Shown piece by piece: positions 55,436 to 64,000 of a stretch of DNA of 64,000 bases (position 1 is its first letter; each line of letters starts with the position of its first letter). Below the pieces are notes generated by a model. The model was not told the origin of the DNA, searched no databases, and worked only from the letters and a program-made list of their open reading frames with translations. The position numbers and the translations under genes were made by a program. The DNA is from Synechococcus sp. C9. GTDB taxonomy: Bacteria > Cyanobacteriota > Cyanobacteriia > Gloeomargaritales > Gloeomargaritaceae. The stretch spans positions 744,001 through 808,000 of the forward strand of contig NZ_JALAAD010000001.1 in assembly GCF_022984075.1 (NCBI RefSeq). Direction: 5' to 3'.

Positions 55436-56169
55436 CCCATCACCAAGCCCCCATCAATGTGAAATACCTGACCAGTGATATAAGCCGCCGCCGGATGCCG
55501 TCCCAAAAAGCCGACCAAACCCGCCACTTCCGCCGCCTCCCCATAGCGTCCCAAGGGAATCAATTTGAGTAATTCCTCTTGTTTGAGTTGAGCGGTCATC
55601 TCGGTGGCAATAAATCCAGGCGCAACCGCATTCACCGTAATTCCCCGGGAGGCATATTCCTTGGCAACGGTGCGGGTCAGACCAATCACCCCCGCTTTCG
55701 CCGCACTGTAATTGGCTTGCCCCGGATTGCCCATGACTCCGGCGATGGAGGTGATATTAATAATCCGTCCTGATTTTTGCTTCATCATGATTTTCAGGGC
55801 GGCACGGGTGCAGTAAAATACCCCATCTAAATTCAAATTCATGACCTCCCGCCAATCCTCATCCTTCATGCGAATCATCAGCCCATCCCGGGTAATACCG
55901 GCATTATTCACCAGCACATCCACCCGCCCCCACTGCGCCATCACCTGCTGAAAGAGGGTTTCCACTTGCGCCGCTTGGGAGACATCCGCCTGTAGGAGCA
56001 GGGCTGACCCACCCAATGCCTGAATTTCCTCAGCAACCTTCTGGGCGGCCTCGGCGGAACGGCTGTAATTCACCCCAATCCGGGCGTTGGTGGCGGCAAA
56101 TTCCAGGGCAATGGCTCGCCCAATACCCCGGGAGGCACCGGTAATGATCACTACGGGAGATGCGGTCAT
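55432..56169 (-). CDS. fabG: 3-oxoacyl-[acyl-carrier-protein] reductase
   Basis: FabG reduces 3-ketoacyl-ACP with NADPH in fatty acid elongation. The 245-residue short-chain dehydrogenase has the cofactor loop ITGASRGIGRAIALEFA, the NNAGI motif in VLVNNAGITRDGLMIRMKDE (the RDxLxxRM that is typical of FabG), and the catalytic S-Y-x3-K in NITSIAGVMGNPGQANYSAA followed by KAG. It ends YITGQVFHIDGGLVMG. Confidence 0.95.
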   Translation of the reverse strand: MTASPVVIITGASRGIGRAIALEFAATNARIGVNYSRSAEAAQKVAEEIQALGGSALLLQADVSQAAQVETLFQQVMAQWGRVDVLVNNAGITRDGLMIRMKDEDWREVMNLNLDGVFYCTRAALKIMMKQKSGRIINITSIAGVMGNPGQANYSAAKAGVIGLTRTVAKEYASRGITVNAVAPGFIATEMTAQLKQEELLKLIPLGRYGEAAEVAGLVGFLGRHPAAAYITGQVFHIDGGLVMG

Positions 56170-56448
56170 AGGTACTTAAGTTGCAATTTAGCCTATTGAT
56201 TATCCCACAGGACTTCGCCGCTATGGAAATCAGCGGGAATCATCAGGTTACGAAAAGAACCAGGACGGGGTGATAATCTACGACCCCTATGCTAATGACC
56301 TAGGGCAAGTGGGGTTCAAACGGTATCCCATAACTACCTATAACGGCTGAACTCACCCGCCGTCACTAACTTTGGATAATACGTACGAGTAATTTAGTAT
56401 AAGGTCGGGTGCAGTGATTTGTTATCTCGTTTGGCAATTACATTTCGT
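56170..56448. other. Intergenic region with degenerate repeat core
   Basis: GTTACGAAAAGAACCAGGAC followed by GGGGTGATAATCTACGACC at about 56251-56289 is a decayed GC core. I see no gene, tRNA or clear promoter in the rest. The left boundary of the restriction island probably lies here. Confidence 0.35.
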
Positions 56449-59400
56449 TTATTTTCCAATCATCTGCAATGCCTCGATCCAAATTTTGAGTTCTTGCTCA
56501 ACCAAGTTTTTATCCGTCAACTCCTGTTCCTGGTGGGCGATGTAGGTATTCCGAAAATCATTGATGCGAGTGACGGTTTCTAGCAGTTTGCGTCCGCCCT
56601 GAAAACGTAACTGAGTTTGCAAGGCTTCAAACACACCACCGATTTTCGTCGTGTCATTCAGCGCGTAGTCTAAACACGATCGTAGCAAGCCAATCAGTGA
56701 TAGCCCGTTATTAAACACCAGCGTCCGTTTCAGGTTTTGGGCCAGTTTGCGGTAGTAGTCCTCTGATTTATAGTCCACATTGCCTAGATAGGGAGCAAAC
56801 CAGGCTTTTTGCTCTTCTACTGTGATAGGCATTTGGGGTTGCAGTCGCCGCACTAAGAAGCCTTTTGCCACTTCATCAATCGAACCCAACAGGGCAGTAA
56901 AGACAGGGGCATAATTCATACCTGCTTTGTTCTCGAAGAACCGATAGAGCATGATGGCTTGATCGGCAGCACGGCGATAGCGAGAAGGCAGCGCATTGAG
57001 AATGGCTGGGTCAATCAGGCTATCCACCGTAGCACCTTCTTCGTCCGATTGCCCCAAGTTTACAAATAGCGGTAAATCTTGGAATTCCTCGGATTGGAGC
57101 AGGTTTTGCAGGGCGGGGGCACAGGCAGAGGCGAGTTCGGCAATGGTATCGCCTGTCATGCGCTCAAACACGCCTTGGGGAATGTAGAGATAGTGCCATT
57201 GGGCTATTTCTGTAGAAGCTGACTTGCACCAAGCGATTGCGGCTTTAGCCTTCAAGGGAACATCCCGATCTTCCCGCCCTTTGGTTTCCACCAGGTAGTA
57301 GTGACCATCAATCGTGCGGATGAAGAAATCGGGGGTGTAGAAGGCAAGTCTGTCTCCATTGGCCAGATAATCAATCCGCAAGCACTGGGGGCCAGCATTT
57401 TTGGCAAAGGCAACGACATCGGGGGCGCGATCGCAAAACTTGGCTACGGCCACTTCTAGTTCCCGGTTGCAGGGGACGAGGTTAAACAGGGTCTTGGCCG
57501 CTTCCAGGGCGGGGCGGCGTTCGCTGAGGGTAACTTGAAAGGGTTTCCAGGCGTTGAGCGATTTGGGTGGTTCAACCATCAGCCGTTCTTCGGTGGTAAT
57601 GGTACGGCTACGAATCAGGGGCACAAACACCGCCCGCAGGTGTTCGCCCACATCGGAATCAGCTAACCGAGCCACGAGAGCCGGATCAAATAGAGTGGTT
57701 TTTTGCTCAAATAAAACTTCTTCCAGAAAAGTCTGGATCAAGGGAGCGAGGATGGGATGCAGTCCCCGCAGTTTGCAAATCGTTTCCAGTTGCTTGACGT
57801 AGTAGGAAACTGCGCCAATCCCCGATGCCAATAGCGGTAGATTGAGTTGCAGTTTCTCCACCACTTCACCTGTAAACAGGTGTCGTCCTTCGTACTGAAT
57901 TTCGTTGTTGCCCTGTTTGCCTAGCGGCAACGGTTTATAGGGCTTAAACGCTGTTTTTACATCCTGAATCGTCAAGCCTTCCAGCTTGGGCACAATCCGA
58001 AAGCCCGCAGACAGGGTGGGAAGCTGGATATTCAGTGCATTCACATCCTTGTGGGCTTCATCAGGGAAGATAGAAATCGTGGTGGCAGGGACGCGATCTA
58101 GTTCCACAATTTCCAGTGGCAAGCCTTCCTGAGCCAGTTCGTGCTGATAAAGGCTGGCAAAGGCGGGATGTTCTACCACCGTCACCAGTTCGTTGGCTTG
58201 ACCGGGGGGAGTCATGCGACGCAAGCCCCGCCCCAGAGTTTGTTCTGGCAAAATGTTGGCTTTAGAACTGTAGGGACGCAGGGGCACGATCGTCGTCACG
58301 TTGCGCACGTCCCAGCCTTCCCGCAGCATCAGCACCGAGACAATGCAGAAATAGGGACTGGCGTTGCTATCCAGTTCCCGGCTGAGTTTTCGCAATGCCT
58401 TCAGGTCATCGTCGCTGATGGCTTTTTCGTCTTCGACAAATTCATACCGCGCCTCTTTGCCCCGTCCGACTTTTTTGAGCTTGCCCTTGAGGTTGGTGTG
58501 CAGGTTGATCGTTTTGCCGTTGAGTTGCTCAAACAGGGGGTCGGTGTTGAGGCGTTGGGTAATCTGGTCGGCAGCTTCGGTGTCATCGCACATGATGAAC
58601 AGGAGGGGCTTTTTGCTGCTGGCTTGCCATTCCTCCAGACTTTTTTTCCAGCGCTCGTAGCCCAGGAGCAAATGTTGTTCCCAGCGATAGGCGGCGTTAT
58701 CAGTTGCTTGCTCCACCAGTTTGTGGCTGGCTTGCCCAATGATCGGAGTTTTGACAATTCCGGCATCCACCGCTTCCCCCAGGGGCGTATCGCAGACAAT
58801 GTGTTTGAACAGTTGCCCTTTGTTGTCTTTGGGAGTGGCGGAAAAATCCAGTTGTGCCACCAGTTTGCAACCGCTGCGAGACAGGATGGTTTCGTGCAGG
58901 GTGCGGATCGCTTCGTTCCAGGCAGAGCCGGGGTCCCAAACGTGGTGGGCTTCGTCGTTGAGGATCATGACGCGGCGGTGGGCGGTGATGCGATCGCGCA
59001 GGGCGGCTCCCGTATCCAGTGCTTTGGTTTTTGATACTACAGGCCCCATCCAATCGTAGGTATCCTGCTCAGCTTTCTTTTTGCGTTTGGCGGTATCGTA
59101 GAGGCGATGGATATTGGTGAGGTAGAGCGTGCCACCCGTAGCGGCTCCGCTAGCTTCGTCTTGCAGTATTACCGACAAGTTCCAGTCGCCGCGCCATTCG
59201 GGAGGAATCAGGGGGTCTTCGTCAAACACGCGCCCGTTGCCAAAGTCGTCTTTGAGGCGTTCGTACACCGTCAGGTTGGGGGCAATCACCACAAAATGCC
59301 GCGCCATTTCTGAATCGGATTCCCGCAGGGCGTGGAAATAGCTCCAGACGATGCACAGGCTCATGACTTTGGTTTTGCCTGCCCCCGTTGCCAGTTTGAA

Positions 59401-59862
59401 GGCATAGCGGCTCCAGGCATCTTCGTCTTCGGTGATGCCCAATGCCTGCACTTCGGCATTTGCGCCGCCAAATTCAGCAATGAGTTGCGACAAACACTCG
59501 ATGCGCCGCACTTCTTTGAGGTAAATCAGGGTTTCTACCGCTTCCCGCTGGCAGAAGTAGTAACGAAATTCAAACTCTTCCCCATCGGGCGTGGTTTGGC
59601 GATGGGCGCGGTTAAACCAGTGGTTGAGGAGTTGAATCGTGGTGTCGCTGGCTCCGATGTAGAAGGCTTCTCGCCATTCCCGCACCGCTGCCCGCAGGTT
59701 ATTCACCACCTCGATCGGCGAAGCTCTGCGTCCTTGCCTGACCACAGCGGGGTCGCCGGATTTCTCTGCCCGCACGCGGTGGGCGTTGGGTTCTTGCCAG
59801 GGGGCAAACAGGGGTTCAAGGATGGTGGGGTTGAGAGTGGAGGAAGTCATGGATTGGGGCAT
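56449..59862 (-). CDS. Type III-like restriction subunit: SF2 helicase, PD-(D/E)XK nuclease, HEPN-like tail
   Basis: The 1137-residue protein has a Res-type helicase core: Walker A ATGAGKT at 158-164, DEAH at 303-306, FSATP at 340-344 and motif VI LGRGLRR at 543-549. A nuclease domain follows with PD at 844-845 and E859-T-K861 (YTPDFFIRTIDGHYYLVETK). The last ~250 residues are helical and end with DFRNTYIAHQ, where R1104-N1105 and H1110 match the HEPN RX4-6H motif. It presumably cuts foreign DNA that lacks the mark made by the methyltransferase five genes upstream. It may belong to the BPTD_3080-like group. It is the last gene of the minus-strand operon. Confidence 0.85.
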   Translation of the reverse strand: MPQSMTSSTLNPTILEPLFAPWQEPNAHRVRAEKSGDPAVVRQGRRASPIEVVNNLRAAVREWREAFYIGASDTTIQLLNHWFNRAHRQTTPDGEEFEFRYYFCQREAVETLIYLKEVRRIECLSQLIAEFGGANAEVQALGITEDEDAWSRYAFKLATGAGKTKVMSLCIVWSYFHALRESDSEMARHFVVIAPNLTVYERLKDDFGNGRVFDEDPLIPPEWRGDWNLSVILQDEASGAATGGTLYLTNIHRLYDTAKRKKKAEQDTYDWMGPVVSKTKALDTGAALRDRITAHRRVMILNDEAHHVWDPGSAWNEAIRTLHETILSRSGCKLVAQLDFSATPKDNKGQLFKHIVCDTPLGEAVDAGIVKTPIIGQASHKLVEQATDNAAYRWEQHLLLGYERWKKSLEEWQASSKKPLLFIMCDDTEAADQITQRLNTDPLFEQLNGKTINLHTNLKGKLKKVGRGKEARYEFVEDEKAISDDDLKALRKLSRELDSNASPYFCIVSVLMLREGWDVRNVTTIVPLRPYSSKANILPEQTLGRGLRRMTPPGQANELVTVVEHPAFASLYQHELAQEGLPLEIVELDRVPATTISIFPDEAHKDVNALNIQLPTLSAGFRIVPKLEGLTIQDVKTAFKPYKPLPLGKQGNNEIQYEGRHLFTGEVVEKLQLNLPLLASGIGAVSYYVKQLETICKLRGLHPILAPLIQTFLEEVLFEQKTTLFDPALVARLADSDVGEHLRAVFVPLIRSRTITTEERLMVEPPKSLNAWKPFQVTLSERRPALEAAKTLFNLVPCNRELEVAVAKFCDRAPDVVAFAKNAGPQCLRIDYLANGDRLAFYTPDFFIRTIDGHYYLVETKGREDRDVPLKAKAAIAWCKSASTEIAQWHYLYIPQGVFERMTGDTIAELASACAPALQNLLQSEEFQDLPLFVNLGQSDEEGATVDSLIDPAILNALPSRYRRAADQAIMLYRFFENKAGMNYAPVFTALLGSIDEVAKGFLVRRLQPQMPITVEEQKAWFAPYLGNVDYKSEDYYRKLAQNLKRTLVFNNGLSLIGLLRSCLDYALNDTTKIGGVFEALQTQLRFQGGRKLLETVTRINDFRNTYIAHQEQELTDKNLVEQELKIWIEALQMIGK

Positions 59863-59914
59863 ACCGAGGCTTTACATGGGTAGCGATCGCGGCATCAAAG
59901 AAGTTAGCTCAACA

Positions 59915-60556
59915 TTAGCCGATCCATTCTTGGCACTGTTGGCGCAAGTTGCGGAGTGCAACACCTGTGCCTTGCTCAGCGGCGGCAGCGAACACTTGAG
60001 CGATGAGTTCAGGCAGATTTACCCCTGGGAAATAGCGACTGCGGGGTTGCAGTTCATAGGTTTCCCCTTGCAGGGCATACATCTTTAGATTGCTATTTTT
60101 GAATAACCAGACTTCAGAAACACCGTAGGGGGCATAATCTTCCGCAGCGGTATAGGTGGTCACATCAATTTCAATCACCAGATCCGGGGGCGGATCGCTC
60201 TGCCAATCGATGCGGTCTTTGCCGACGGCTGCCTGCCAGTTGTCGATGTAGAAACAGTAGTCAGGTTCAATGCCCCCTACTTCAGGAATATCCATGGTGA
60301 TGGGGGTAAAGGCTTCGTAGTTGCGATTTTCGCTATCGAGGAGGATTTCCACAATTCTGGCTAGAAGATGGGCTTCGCGCCCGTGGCGGGGTAGGGGACT
60401 CATCAGCAAAATTTCTCCGTCGCGATACTTAATGCGGGGGAGGGAGCCATCGCCGCGACTATCGCGTAGGGTGCAGTAGTCTTGCCAGGTTCCGGGCATT
60501 CGCATGACGCTACCGGGGGGAAGATGGATTTTTTCACGAGAGATGACCGCATACAT
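59915..60556 (-). CDS. Uma2-family PD-(D/E)XK endonuclease-like protein (2)
   Basis: The 213-residue protein has the Uma2 (DUF820) fold signature: EPDYCFYIDN, then PPDLVIEIDVTTYTAAEDYA with the catalytic D-x-E-V-like pattern, and YGVSEVWLFKNSNLKMYALQ. Uma2 proteins are very abundant in cyanobacteria and their role is largely unknown; nuclease activity is predicted from fold. It lies 52 bp upstream of the restriction subunit and 8 bp downstream of another Uma2 gene. It differs from that copy in sequence, so the two are not a recent duplication. Confidence 0.85.
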   Translation of the reverse strand: MYAVISREKIHLPPGSVMRMPGTWQDYCTLRDSRGDGSLPRIKYRDGEILLMSPLPRHGREAHLLARIVEILLDSENRNYEAFTPITMDIPEVGGIEPDYCFYIDNWQAAVGKDRIDWQSDPPPDLVIEIDVTTYTAAEDYAPYGVSEVWLFKNSNLKMYALQGETYELQPRSRYFPGVNLPELIAQVFAAAAEQGTGVALRNLRQQCQEWIG

Positions 60557-60564
60557 AAGCCAAC

Positions 60565-61146
60565 CTAGAATGAGAGCTTTTGAAACAGTTCGGCAACGGG
60601 TAGCGTGAATCCGGGAATCACCTCTTCGCCATCGAGGGAATCAACAGACTTTAGCAGACGATCCGGTTCTTGGGCAGACCGATAAACCAAGATATAGTGT
60701 TCGCTGGGGTGAATAATCCAGACCAGACGGGTGCCATTCTCAAAGTATTCCACCAGCTTGTCGTGAATCTCTTCTACGGTGTTGCCAGGAGACAGCACTT
60801 CAATCGCCAAATCCGGCGCACCATCCAGAAATCCCGTAGGCAGTTCGGTCATGCCTTGCAGGCGTTCTTTGGCAAAGAAGGAGATATCGGGCGATCGCCG
60901 ATTTCCACTCTTCATTTTGAAGGCAGTGCTGGAATCAAAGATGGCTCCAAGCTTGTGGGTACGGATATAAGCTCCAAGCAGGATTATGATTGTGCTACAA
61001 ACATAGCCATGCAGTGCCCCTGAACTTCCCATATCAACTAATTCTCCATTCACAATTTCATAGTGATGACCGTCCTTGGGCAGTGCCATAAACTCTTCAT
61101 CTGTCCAAACCTTTTTTTCTGTTTTCAACTCAGTTGCGATGGACAT
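60565..61146 (-). CDS. Uma2-family PD-(D/E)XK endonuclease-like protein (1)
   Basis: The 193-residue protein follows the standard Uma2 pattern: VWTDEEFMALPKDGHHYEIV then NGELVDMG, the conserved acid in RSPDISFFAKERLQ, PDLAIEVLSPGNTVEEIHDK and GTRLVWIIHPSEHYILVYRS, ending in the GEEVIPGFTLPVAELF tail. It is unusually typical of the family. It starts 33 bp after the DUF2283 gene. Its function within the island is unknown; it may be a passenger. Confidence 0.88.
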   Translation of the reverse strand: MSIATELKTEKKVWTDEEFMALPKDGHHYEIVNGELVDMGSSGALHGYVCSTIIILLGAYIRTHKLGAIFDSSTAFKMKSGNRRSPDISFFAKERLQGMTELPTGFLDGAPDLAIEVLSPGNTVEEIHDKLVEYFENGTRLVWIIHPSEHYILVYRSAQEPDRLLKSVDSLDGEEVIPGFTLPVAELFQKLSF

Positions 61147-61179
61147 GAATGACCTCCTTATTCAATTGATGCTGATCTT

Positions 61180-61404
61180 CTAAGCCGCACTTCCTTTTCC
61201 TGATAACAGCTCCGCAATCAATGGTTTTGACTTAGCAAGTTGACTCACTGCCATAATGGAGAAGCCGAGAAGGTTGCCCTCCAAATCTACCCGTTCCATA
61301 ACGGCATCGTTTTCTGTTTCCCGCATATAACCGGGAGCATCCGAGAAAATAACCTCTAGAAAGTCAGCTTCCGGATCAAACCAAACTTTTACTCGCTCTG
61401 CCAT
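61180..61404 (-). CDS. DUF2283 protein (antitoxin-like)
   Basis: The 74-residue product has the DUF2283 core VKVWFDPEADFLEVIFSDAP and the ERVDLEGNLLGFSIMAVSQL strand-helix. DUF2283 genes are usually found next to small RelE-like or DUF4258-type toxin genes and are taken as antitoxins. Here the partner gene lies immediately upstream and overlaps it by 16 bp, which fits a toxin-antitoxin pair with tight coupling. The assignment as antitoxin is inference. Confidence 0.75.
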   Translation of the reverse strand: MAERVKVWFDPEADFLEVIFSDAPGYMRETENDAVMERVDLEGNLLGFSIMAVSQLAKSKPLIAELLSGKGSAA

Positions 61405-61700
61405 AGGGTTTCTCCTTTTTTGGGTTTATCAGTGAAATAGGCGGTGACAATAAAAGCATCATCGGGGAGATATTTCACCACCACACAAAGCCATTTATCT
61501 CCAATCGCCGTTTGGGTATAGAACCGATAAAGCAGTGCCACGCTTTCATCACTGCGAGATTGACGTACCAGTTTTGGCTGCTTCAGAGTGTCAACGATTT
61601 GAGCCTCCATGCCGACCATTTCAGGGTGACCGAGAATATGTGCTAACCGTTCTTCGGTCAAACGTACTTCTCGGTTCTGATAGTCGAGCAGGATGGGCAC
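61389..61700 (-). CDS. RelE/PBECR-like small nuclease-fold protein (putative toxin)
   Basis: The 103-residue product has VRLTEERLAHILGHPEMVGM, a spaced QIVDTLKQPKLVRQSRSDES, then ALLYRFYTQTAIGDKWLCVV and DDAFIVTAYFTDKPKKGE. The HxxxHPE-like opening and the final strand pair resemble the PBECR/RelE-like nuclease folds found in prophage and cyanobacterial proteins. The catalytic residues cannot be named with confidence. It overlaps the DUF2283 gene and begins 4 bp after the methyltransferase stop. Confidence 0.6.
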   Translation of the reverse strand: MPILLDYQNREVRLTEERLAHILGHPEMVGMEAQIVDTLKQPKLVRQSRSDESVALLYRFYTQTAIGDKWLCVVVKYLPDDAFIVTAYFTDKPKKGETLWQSE

Positions 61701-61704
61701 CAGG

Positions 61705-63756
61705 CTACACCTCCACCTCTACGGTAATCGAGGTGTCGCAGCCGAAGGTGTCTACTACCTTGACGCAAGCAGTGTATTTGCCAGGTTGATGATAAGTATA
61801 ACCGGCATCGCTGATGGTTTTGAGGGAGCGGTCTTTGCGGGTACGGTAGTCTTGCCAGTCGTGGGTGAAGGGCTTGCCCGGTTGCCAGTTGAAATCCACT
61901 GCCCAGAAATCAATAAAATCAAAGCCGCTTTTAATAGCTCGTTCCTTGATCGCTTCCAGTTCTTTGGTGGGCACTTCGGCAAGAGATGGGATGAACTGAG
62001 TGAGTTTGATGTCCACCGTTTTGCCTTTTTCACTGGTGCGATAAACGGGTTCAGCCACTAGAACTGCCACTTCCAAAAATGGCGGCGGCGACTTGCGATT
62101 CTTCTCCATAATTTCGCGGGGAATCTGCACCAGCTTCAGCTTTACGCCCAACTCTTGCACTAGGGCATTCACGGTCAAGTGCAAGTCCATCTCAAATTCC
62201 CAGGCGAGACAATAGCACTCCCGCCCGCCCGCAGAGGCAACCGCTTGGGCAACCTGTTTGGCTTCCTCACGGGTAAAGATGGAGTCAATACCATCCACAT
62301 GGCAAAATGCCCCGGCTTTGCGCCCATGCAACAGGGGTGAGGGGGGATGGGTGAGGATTTCGGCTTTGAAGAACTCCAGAATCACCCGCCGATGTTCTTC
62401 ATCGGCTCCCTGCAAGCGGTCTTTTTGCCACCACTGCCGCTCGTAGCGACCGAGGTTATAGACATCAAAGGCGCGATAGGGTTTGCCCTCACTGTGCAGT
62501 TTGCGCTGTAGCTCAATCAGCCGCTTGCGCGACGTGTGGATGGCAAACCGCCCCAAGTCGCACATGATCCACCTGCGCCCCAACCGCTCCGCCACCGCCC
62601 CGGTGGTGCCACTGCCACAAAAGAAATCAGCGACGAGATCGCCCTCGTTGGAAGCTAAAGCAATAATTCGTTCAAGTAATGCCTCTGGCTTCTGAGTGTC
62701 ATAACCTGTTTTCTCAAAAGATTGAGGTTGTACGGTATTTATGTCCAACCATAAATCTTGAAGTGGAATCCCTTGCATCTCATCCAAATATCTCTTTTGG
62801 CGAGGCACTGTTCCAGGCTTTGTTTGAACAATTCGACCTTGTTCATAAAGATCTTTCATTCTCTCTTGGCTAAATCGCCAGAATCGGGTGATGCCAAGAA
62901 ATTCATAATATGGGTTGCCTTTTGTAGCACCTCCAGGAGCGGTAATATCTCCTAATTGATAACGTCTATTAGTCTCTGGTTCTACAAACTTATAAAAAGA
63001 CTCAGCATATTCCTTTGAGTAGGGAGTATATTGCATATTCCAAGTGAAACTCTCAGACTTGGAATACAGAAAAATAACATCATGAATACGCCCAAGATGT
63101 TGCGAACCTTGACCAATATCACTATGGGCTGTTTGTCGTTTCCAAATAATTTGATTTAGGAATTGAGTATTACCAAAAACATCATCAAGTAATGCTTTGA
63201 CTTGATGAGACACAAACCAACCAATATGAACAAAAATCAAACCTTTATCGTTCAGTAATTCTCTAGCAAGGACGAGTCGTTCATAAATCATTTGCAGAAA
63301 AGAATCAGTACCTTTCCCCCAAATGTCACGGTAAGCAACCATTTCTAACGTTGATTGCTCCTTCGCTAAAGTTTCATTCTCTTCGCCAATAGGAACATCT
63401 AAGGTAAAATCCGCGCCGACATCAAACGGTGGGTCGATATAAATCAGGTCAATCTTGCCCTTAAACTCTTGCAACAGGGAAGCCATCACCAGCTTGTTGT
63501 CGCCCCAGATCAGCCGATTGCGAAAATCATCCACGCGGGGATTCTGCTGTTCAAATAATTCCAACTGCCCCGTTGCCGCTGCTGCCCGTCGGGGTTCATC
63601 AATGCTTTCAATCTTCTGCATGGGCATGGCACACCCGGCAATATCCACCTCGCGGCGGTTGCCATACTCGTCATACTTGCCCTCCCAGATCAGTTCCGTC
63701 CGCATTTGGGAGAGGGGGTGGGGGTTGTGGGGACCGTAGGTGGGTTGCTGGGTCAT
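61705..63756 (-). CDS. Site-specific N6-adenine DNA methyltransferase (type III Mod-like) with C-terminal extension
   Basis: The protein (683 residues from the ATG at 63756) has the catalytic DPPF at about residue 108 in [14 protein letters not shown] and the SAM motif FFCGSGTTG at about 378, the beta-class order of type III and related methyltransferases. A target-recognition region lies between. The C-terminal ~200 residues are an extra module, finishing in [20 protein letters not shown] then [11 protein letters not shown], which looks like a PKD-type beta-sandwich. It is the first gene of the island operon and should protect host DNA from the restriction subunit. Confidence 0.88.
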   Translation of the reverse strand: MTQQPTYGPHNPHPLSQMRTELIWEGKYDEYGNRREVDIAGCAMPMQKIESIDEPRRAAAATGQLELFEQQNPRVDDFRNRLIWGDNKLVMASLLQEFKGKIDLIYIDPPFDVGADFTLDVPIGEENETLAKEQSTLEMVAYRDIWGKGTDSFLQMIYERLVLARELLNDKGLIFVHIGWFVSHQVKALLDDVFGNTQFLNQIIWKRQTAHSDIGQGSQHLGRIHDVIFLYSKSESFTWNMQYTPYSKEYAESFYKFVEPETNRRYQLGDITAPGGATKGNPYYEFLGITRFWRFSQERMKDLYEQGRIVQTKPGTVPRQKRYLDEMQGIPLQDLWLDINTVQPQSFEKTGYDTQKPEALLERIIALASNEGDLVADFFCGSGTTGAVAERLGRRWIMCDLGRFAIHTSRKRLIELQRKLHSEGKPYRAFDVYNLGRYERQWWQKDRLQGADEEHRRVILEFFKAEILTHPPSPLLHGRKAGAFCHVDGIDSIFTREEAKQVAQAVASAGGRECYCLAWEFEMDLHLTVNALVQELGVKLKLVQIPREIMEKNRKSPPPFLEVAVLVAEPVYRTSEKGKTVDIKLTQFIPSLAEVPTKELEAIKERAIKSGFDFIDFWAVDFNWQPGKPFTHDWQDYRTRKDRSLKTISDAGYTYHQPGKYTACVKVVDTFGCDTSITVEVEV

Positions 63757-63810
63757 GAACAAAAGGTTTGTAGTTATGACTTGGGTCGTTGCTGATAAGT
63801 GAACGAACGA

Positions 63811-64000
63811 TTAGCTGGCTAGGCTCAATTCATAGTGTAGAGCCAGAACTTCATCGGGTTGAAGCACAGCCATTGCGTACTCACGTCCTTGCAAATCGGC
63901 AAATTCCACTAAATAACGGGGAATGTCACCGGGATATACCTCAACAATGGTGCCTACCTGACCGATCGGTAGCTGTTGAATGGATTGGTATTCGGGTTCA
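63811..64000 (-). CDS. DUF4926-like protein, 5' end outside window
   Basis: Sixty-two residues are open to a TAA at 63811-63813: EPEYQSIQQLPIGQVGTIVE, VYPGDIPRYLVEFADLQGRE and AVLQPDEVLALHYELSLAS. The VGTIVEVYP and EFxDxxG pattern is that of DUF4926, a small family often found with toxin-antitoxin or Uma2-like genes in cyanobacteria. The start lies beyond 64000. It is 54 bp upstream of the methyltransferase and may belong to the same operon. Confidence 0.75.
   Translation of the reverse strand, partial: EPEYQSIQQLPIGQVGTIVEVYPGDIPRYLVEFADLQGREYAMAVLQPDEVLALHYELSLAS

Noticed and set aside
58141-59034. 297-residue plus-strand frame
   Set aside because: Fully antisense to the conserved helicase part of the restriction subunit and without a start signal.

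Overview
The window comes from a cyanobacterium. It carries photosystem II genes (psbD and psbC overlapping in the usual way), the plant-type carotenoid genes crtP, crtB and crtR, a PixD-like BLUF photoreceptor and a large ammonium transporter, in moderately GC-rich DNA (roughly half G+C by eye) with tightly packed genes. The species cannot be fixed from this sequence; a unicellular lineage such as Gloeomargarita or a Synechococcus-like group would fit, but that is inference.

Layout. 0-7.2 kb is housekeeping: dnaA (minus) diverges from rpmH-rnpA-PH protein-leuS, then an SRPBCC-like gene, pgsA and gmk. 7.3-9.1 kb is an AT-rich two-gene module on the minus strand: a PD-(D/E)XK nuclease domain fused to a ParA-type ATPase, followed by a small ParB-like/Rho-N(SAP)-like protein. 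9.2-16.4 kb holds an ABC ATPase, an ISL3-type transposase remnant, hisA-trpD, crtR, tmk, tRNA-Cys, rplS, an rRNA/tRNA methyltransferase and a succinate dehydrogenase/fumarate reductase iron-sulfur subunit. 16.5-30 kb contains two apparently identical 1087-bp IS4-family elements, each with 16-bp terminal inverted repeats and a 9-bp target duplication. They split an aldose-1-epimerase-like gene and a universal stress protein gene. Between them lie gyrA, queG, tldD, an Rrf2 regulator, a glycosyltransferase, an O-methyltransferase and purD. 30-44 kb has pgk, a PP2C phosphatase-membrane segment-WD40 fusion, glyS-murD, psbDC, amt and smpB. 44-56 kb has an FHA protein, gatB, an ion permease, the crtP-crtB operon, thrC, a BLUF protein, a frameshifted Ser/Thr kinase and fabG.

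56.4-64 kb is a restriction-modification island on the minus strand. It runs N6-adenine methyltransferase, RelE/PBECR-like protein, DUF2283 protein, two Uma2 nucleases, and a large SF2 helicase-PD-(D/E)XK restriction subunit whose C-terminus has a HEPN-like RX5H motif. The cyanobacterial HIP1 octamer GCGATCGC occurs four times here, and I saw none in the other 56 kb, which suggests import from another cyanobacterium.

Three kinds of small dispersed repeat fill most intergenic gaps: a MITE-like element with ends like AAGGGCACCTCTATTTATT; a second short element with ATATAGCAATCCTAA ends and a GC-rich GGGGCGGTGCCCTGCGACC core, also present as a 92-93-bp tandem array; and a composite of two such cores flanking a degenerate heptanucleotide repeat. 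Some repeat edges supply or touch the stop codons of neighbouring genes (leuS, the ParB-like gene).

The best candidates for something undescribed are the nuclease-ParA/ParB-like module at 7.3-9.1 kb and the restriction island with its embedded toxin-antitoxin-like pair. The PP2C-WD40 transmembrane fusion comes next.
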